The notes under the pieces: generated by a model | Seen by the model: only the letters and a program-made list of their open reading frames with translations | What the model was told of the DNA's origin: nothing | Database searches by the model: none | Assembly (NCBI GenBank): GCA_963742715.1 | Contig: CAVUMR010000002.1 | Span: 2,914,001 to 2,978,000 of the forward strand | Direction of reading: 5' to 3' | DNA: 64,000 nt | Source of the DNA: CAVUMR01 sp963742715 | Lineage (GTDB): Bacteria > Actinomycetota > Actinomycetes > Mycobacteriales > Micromonosporaceae | Program-made: the position numbers and the translations under genes | In this document: one piece after another, positions 60,343 to 64,000 of the stretch | Numbering within the stretch: the stretch's first letter is position 1 | Layout: each line of letters starts with the position of its first letter

Positions 60343-62447
60343 TCGACGGTACGGCGCAGCTCCTCGGCCATCGCCGCTGCCAGCGCCTCCGGTCCGGTGT
60401 CCGCGTAGTCCACGCAGCGCCCGGCCCGGTAGTTCGCCAGCCGCTGGCGTACGTGGAAGTTCTGCTCGAAGTGGTGCCGCAGCGGTACGTACAGGAACGG
60501 CCGGCCGTGCGCGGTCAACTCCATGGTGGTGCTCAGGCCGCCCTGTACCACCGCGATGTCGCAGGCGGCGAGCTGGCGGTGCAGCTCCGGCACGTACCCC
60601 CGGAGCTCGACCCCGTCCGGCGCGGACAGTGCCTCCGGGTCGATCCGCGGCCCGGCCACCACGATCATCCGCAGTGCCGGCATCAGCTCTCTGGCCAGCG
60701 GGTACGCGTCGATGACCCGGCGCAGCAGCGAGCTGCCCACGCCGGAGCCGCCGACCGTGACCAGGCAGATCTGCTCGTCCGGCCGGTACCCGAGTTCCGC
60801 CCGGAGCTCGGCGCGGCCGTCCGCGTCGATCGGCGAGAAGCCGGTCACGTAACCGGAGAACGCGAAGTGCCGGCTGGTCCAGTCGCGGATCGTGGGCAGG
60901 TCCGGGCCGAGCCCGTCCGGTACCACGTCGTCCGGGTTGCCGACGAACACCGCCCGGTCCCGCAGCCGCGGGTACCGCTCGATCTGCTCGACCATCTCGG
61001 CGTTGTAGTCCGCGGTCAGCCCGCTCTCGGCGGTACCGCCGTCCGGCATCGGCAACCACCCCACGAAATCCGTCATCCACGCGTACGGGGTGCGCTTGAG
61101 CTCCGGATTCTCGTGCAGGAAGTAGTCGACGTCCCACGCCTCGTCGCCCACCCACAGGTCGTAGTGCTCCCGTTCGACCAGGTCGGCGAAGACCATGAAG
61201 TTGGCGACCAGGATCTCGTCCATCCGCCGGATCGCCTGGAAGGCGTGCAGGTCGTGCTCGCCCGACTCGGCCTCGATGTGGCCGGACTCGTTGGCCAGGA
61301 ACGCCGACGCCGGGTGTACCCGCTCGCCGCGGCCGGCCAGCACCTCGGTCACCGGATGCTGGGCCAACCAGTCCACCTGTACGTCCGGGCGCTGCCGGCG
61401 CAGCGCGTCGGCGATGGCCAGGTCGCGTTGCGCGTGACCCAGGCCGATCGGGGAGGACAGGTACAGCACGCGCCGCGGCCGGTCCAGCGGCCGGGTCCAG
61501 CGCCGCGGTCCGCTCCCCCGCGCCGGCTCGGCGGCGCCCTGCCGCGCGCTACTCGCCCGCGCCGCGGTGTCCCGCGCCGGCGCGAACCTGGCGATGAACT
61601 CGCGCAGCAGCCGGTTCACCACCACCGGCTCCCGGGTGTTCGGCAGGTGCCCGGCGCCGGCCAGCAGCACCCGCTCGGCCCCGACGAGCTCGCCGATCCG
61701 CGCCATCCGCGGCCCCGGCAGGCACCGGTCCTCCTCGCCCTCGATGGTCAACACCGGACACCGGATGCCGCGCAGCAGCGCCTCGGTCCCGGCCCGGTCC
61801 GCGACACAGATCTGAGTCGTGACGGTACGGAGCAGAGTCTCGGCATTGGTCTGCAGGCCCCAGCCGAGCGCGTCCTCGCGCTGCATGCTGGAGTGCGGCT
61901 CGCTGATCACCGTGTCGAAGAAGAACTTGACGTAGCCGGCGTAGTCGCGCTGCCAGTAGTGCCGGTTGTCCTTGGCCCAGCCCTCGTCCGTGTTCAGCAC
62001 GTCGTCGAACGAGTGCACGGTGCGCTCCGGCCGGGGCGGCGTGAGGTGCGGCGCGGTCGGCGCGATCGCGGCGATACCGGCGACCCGCTCCGGGTGCCGG
62101 CTGGCCGCGATGAACGACCACCAGGCGCCGGTACACAACCCGACCAGTACCGCCTGCTCGACCCCCAGCTCGTCCAGTACCGCGATCAGGTCGTCGGCGT
62201 ACTCGGTGTCGGCGTACGCCTCGGCGTTGTCCGGGCGGTCGGACCGGCCGTTGCCGCGCGGGTCGAGCGTGATCACCCGGAAGTGCCGGGCCAGGTACGG
62301 GACCTGCGCCTTCCAGAACCGCGAGTCGACGATCGCCCAGGTCGGCGCGAGTACCACGGTCGGCTCACCGCTGCCGAACACCTCGTAGCCGATCTTGACG
62401 CCGTCGCGGTCGAGGTACCCCTCCAGGTCCGGCTGCCGAGCGCGCAT
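60279..62447 (-). CDS. Alpha/beta hydrolase fused to a MurG/UGT-like glycosyltransferase
   Basis: 722 aa from the ATG giving MRARQPDLEG (AGGGGGGC upstream). Residues 10-285 are an alpha/beta hydrolase whose nucleophile elbow is GLCTG (Cys105, not Ser), with the acid near GEEDRCLPG and the His in GAGHLPN. Residues 305-722 form a GT-B glycosyltransferase: SSPIGLGHAQRD at the start, and QGGLSTTMELTAHG plus FLYVPLRHHFEQNFH at the donor site. The fusion suggests release or transfer of an acyl group followed by sugar attachment. It is divergent from the methyltransferase gene at 62613, with which it may act. Confidence 0.85.
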   Translation of the reverse strand: MRARQPDLEGYLDRDGVKIGYEVFGSGEPTVVLAPTWAIVDSRFWKAQVPYLARHFRVITLDPRGNGRSDRPDNAEAYADTEYADDLIAVLDELGVEQAVLVGLCTGAWWSFIAASRHPERVAGIAAIAPTAPHLTPPRPERTVHSFDDVLNTDEGWAKDNRHYWQRDYAGYVKFFFDTVISEPHSSMQREDALGWGLQTNAETLLRTVTTQICVADRAGTEALLRGIRCPVLTIEGEEDRCLPGPRMARIGELVGAERVLLAGAGHLPNTREPVVVNRLLREFIARFAPARDTAARASSARQGAAEPARGSGPRRWTRPLDRPRRVLYLSSPIGLGHAQRDLAIADALRRQRPDVQVDWLAQHPVTEVLAGRGERVHPASAFLANESGHIEAESGEHDLHAFQAIRRMDEILVANFMVFADLVEREHYDLWVGDEAWDVDYFLHENPELKRTPYAWMTDFVGWLPMPDGGTAESGLTADYNAEMVEQIERYPRLRDRAVFVGNPDDVVPDGLGPDLPTIRDWTSRHFAFSGYVTGFSPIDADGRAELRAELGYRPDEQICLVTVGGSGVGSSLLRRVIDAYPLARELMPALRMIVVAGPRIDPEALSAPDGVELRGYVPELHRQLAACDIAVVQGGLSTTMELTAHGRPFLYVPLRHHFEQNFHVRQRLANYRAGRCVDYADTGPEALAAAMAEELRRTVDYRPVETDGADRAAALLSELF

Positions 62448-62612
62448 GACCGCCCCCCTTCTCCGCAGGTCAGTCTGCGTACCCCCGTTGCACTGGCATT
62501 GCAGTTCAGGCCCGGTTGCGACGGTCGCGGGTGCAAGCCGACTGCAGTGGCGGGCGACAGGCTCCCCGTACCGGCGTAGGCGCGCCGGTACACCTCGGAG
62601 GGGGACCCGGAC

Positions 62613-63670
62613 ATGGCCATCAACGAAGACAAGCTCAACCGAATTCCTGCACCAGTTCGTCACCGACCTCGGCGCCACGATCGCGGCCGGCAACGTGGTG
62701 ATCGGCGACAAGCTCGGGCTGTACCAGGCGCTGGCCGAGTCACCGGCGCGGGCGGAGGAGCTGGCCCGGCGTACCAGCACCGACGCCCGGTACGTGGAGG
62801 AGTGGCTGCGCGGCCAGGCGGCCGGCGGCTACGTCGAGTACGAGCCGGCGACCGACACGTACTCGCTGACCGAGGAGCAGGCGTTCGCGCTGACCAACCC
62901 GGACGGCGCGGTGTTCGTGCCGGGCGCGTTCCAGTTGGCGCTGGGCAGCATGAAGGCCGAGCCGCAGATCATCGAGGCGTTCCGCACCGGTGCCGGGATG
63001 GGCTGGCACGAGCACGACGAAGAGGTGTTCACCGGCTGCGAGCGGTTCTTCCGCCCGGGGTACATCGGGAACCTGATCTCGAGCTGGATGCCGGCACTGG
63101 AGGGCGTGGAGGACAAGCTGCGCTCCGGCGCCAAGGTGGCCGACATCGGCTGCGGGCTCGGCGCGTCGACCGTGCTGATGGCCACCGAGTACAAGGAGTC
63201 CTCGTTCACCGGCTCGGACTACCACCCGGAGTCGATCGAGCTGGCCCGCAAGCGCGGCGCCGACGCCGGACTGAACGGCCGGATCACGTTCGAGGCCGAG
63301 TCGGCGCAGACGTTCACCGGCGCCGGGTACGACCTGGTCACCACGTTCGACTGCCTGCACGACATGGGCGACCCGCTGGCCGCCGCCCGGCACGTCCGGG
63401 AGTCGCTGGCGCCGGACGGCACCTGGATGGTGGTGGAGCCGGCGGCCGGCGACACCGTCGCCGAGAACCTCAACCCGGTCGGCCGGGTGTACTACTCGTT
63501 CTCCACGTTCCTGTGCGTGCCGAACGCGCTGTCCCAGTCCGGTGGGTACGCGCTCGGGGCGCAGGCCGGTCGCGGCGCTGATCCGCCGCGTGGTCACCGA
63601 CGCCGGCTTCACCCGGTTCCGGGAGGCGGCGCGTACCCCGTTCAACATCGTCTACGAGGTCCGGCCGTAG
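62613..63670 (+). CDS. SAM-dependent methyltransferase (Rv2258c-like), with two apparent frameshifts
   Basis: Reconstructed product 351 aa. An N-terminal winged-helix dimerisation part (DKLGLYQALAESPARAEELA) is followed by the SAM fold (VADIGCGLGASTVLMA; TFDCLHDMGDP). The literal frame is broken by one extra base near 62643 and another near 63572. Removing both restores ...FVTDLGATIAAG... and the C-terminus VVTDAGFTRFREAARTPFN. GGAGGGGG lies about 7 nt upstream of the ATG. It is divergent from the hydrolase-glycosyltransferase, and the acceptor may be that enzyme's product (inference). Confidence 0.8.
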
Positions 63671-63694
63671 CTCGGGGTGACTGGCGGGCGCGGG

Positions 63695-63717
63695 TTGGCG
63701 GGGCGGCACCCCGCCAA
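63695..63717 (+). terminator. Hairpin after the methyltransferase
   Basis: 9-bp arms TTGGCGGGG and CCCCGCCAA around a 5-nt loop, 24 bp after the stop codon. Confidence 0.65.
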
Positions 63718-63765
63718 TCCACGCCCCGCCAAGCCCGTACCTACAAGGTCATCCGCCCGCTTGGT

Positions 63766-63818
63766 CATCCGCCCGCTGACCGAATCCGTACAGCGTGTCG
63801 TCGGTCAGCGGGCGGATG
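63766..63818. terminator. 18-bp inverted repeat between convergent genes
   Basis: A perfect 18-bp stem (63766-63783 with 63801-63818) closes on a 17-nt loop. An extra partial copy of the left arm lies at about 63749. It separates the methyltransferase from the minus-strand gene ending at 63850 and probably terminates the latter. Confidence 0.65.
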
Positions 63819-63849
63819 GATCGGTGTCGGAAAGGCAGAACAGCAGGAG

Positions 63850-64000
63850 TCAGGACGAGAAGAGCATGTGCATCATGCTCTTGTGCTTGCGGTGGCCGTA
63901 GTGACCGCCGTAGTGCCCGCCGCCGTGGTGTCCGCCCTGCATGTACGGGGCGGGCTGCGCCCACTGCGACTCCATCGTGCTGAGGTGCTCGAGCTCGCCG
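63850..64000 (-). CDS. 3' end of a protein with a His/Gly/Tyr-rich tail (partial)
   Basis: The stop is at 63850-63852 and the frame stays open to the window edge (about 49 codons seen). The tail runs GGHHGGGHYGGHYGHRKHK, then SMMHMLFSS; before it comes ELEHLSTMESQWAQPAPYMQ. The His/Gly-rich segment could bind metal. No start codon is inside the window and the family cannot be told. The codons are GC-rich in position three, supporting coding. Confidence 0.6.
   Translation of the reverse strand, partial: GELEHLSTMESQWAQPAPYMQGGHHGGGHYGGHYGHRKHKSMMHMLFSS

Overview
The window is a high-GC, densely coded stretch of an actinobacterial chromosome, most likely from a filamentous actinomycete of the Micromonospora type. 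The support is GC-rich third codon positions, many GTG starts, 4-bp GTGA/ATGA gene overlaps, and a perfect actinobacterial LexA box (TCGAAC-N4-GTTCGA). I cannot name the genus. No rRNA, tRNA, CRISPR array, integrase or insertion sequence was seen.

Layout. Bases 1-9 kb hold a cupin, a 13E12-type HNH protein, a P450, an amidase, an aldehyde dehydrogenase and a cyclase-family metal hydrolase. A two-gene HTH/Clp-N operon follows, with three palindromes over its promoter. Bases 9-18 kb hold an MMPL exporter, a DUF2254 membrane protein, an EmrB-type efflux pump with its TetR gene downstream, a methyltransferase and a secreted GH26-like glycosidase. Bases 18-22 kb are a copper operon (csoR, copZ, copA and a translationally coupled MFS gene) behind three 23-bp CsoR-like repeats. 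Bases 22-35 kb are mixed accessory genes: a large secreted BNR-type protein, an FAD/Rieske oxidoreductase, a tandem pair of secreted acidic proteins, an AlkZ-like glycosylase, DUF4383, FmdB, MEDS-STAS, VOC and DUF4188 proteins.

Bases 35.3-54.6 kb (minus strand) are one compact biosynthetic operon of ten genes, nearly all overlapping. It encodes an A-less C-T protein, a C-A-T-TE protein fused to an MFS transporter, and a half-C-A-T-TE protein. Tailoring and precursor genes follow: argininosuccinate-lyase-like, PduX-like threonine kinase, cysteine-synthase-like PLP enzyme, ATP-grasp ligase, threonine aldolase, TauD dioxygenase and alpha/beta hydrolase. The kinase/PLP/lyase trio suggests 2,3-diaminobutyrate made from threonine. 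By-eye specificity codes suggest Ser (DVWHVSLVDK) and a Dab-like residue (DIWQCTADDK). Both TE domains carry Cys instead of Ser in the nucleophile motif, as in the TEs that close the sulfazecin beta-lactam and the obafluorin beta-lactone. This is my best candidate for an undescribed system.

Bases 55-64 kb hold PspC and MmcQ/YjbR proteins, a 71-aa gene directly behind the LexA box, a large BTAD/ATPase/TPR regulator, an alpha/beta hydrolase-glycosyltransferase fusion, a SAM methyltransferase, and the 3' end of a His/Gly-rich protein.

Caveat. The two long NRPS genes and the methyltransferase at 62.6 kb need several single-base frame changes (almost all one extra base) to read through, and the PLP enzyme/ATP-grasp junction shows a similar anomaly. 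These could be sequence errors or real mutations, and I report the sites. Short tandem repeats are unusually common in linkers and across stop codons.
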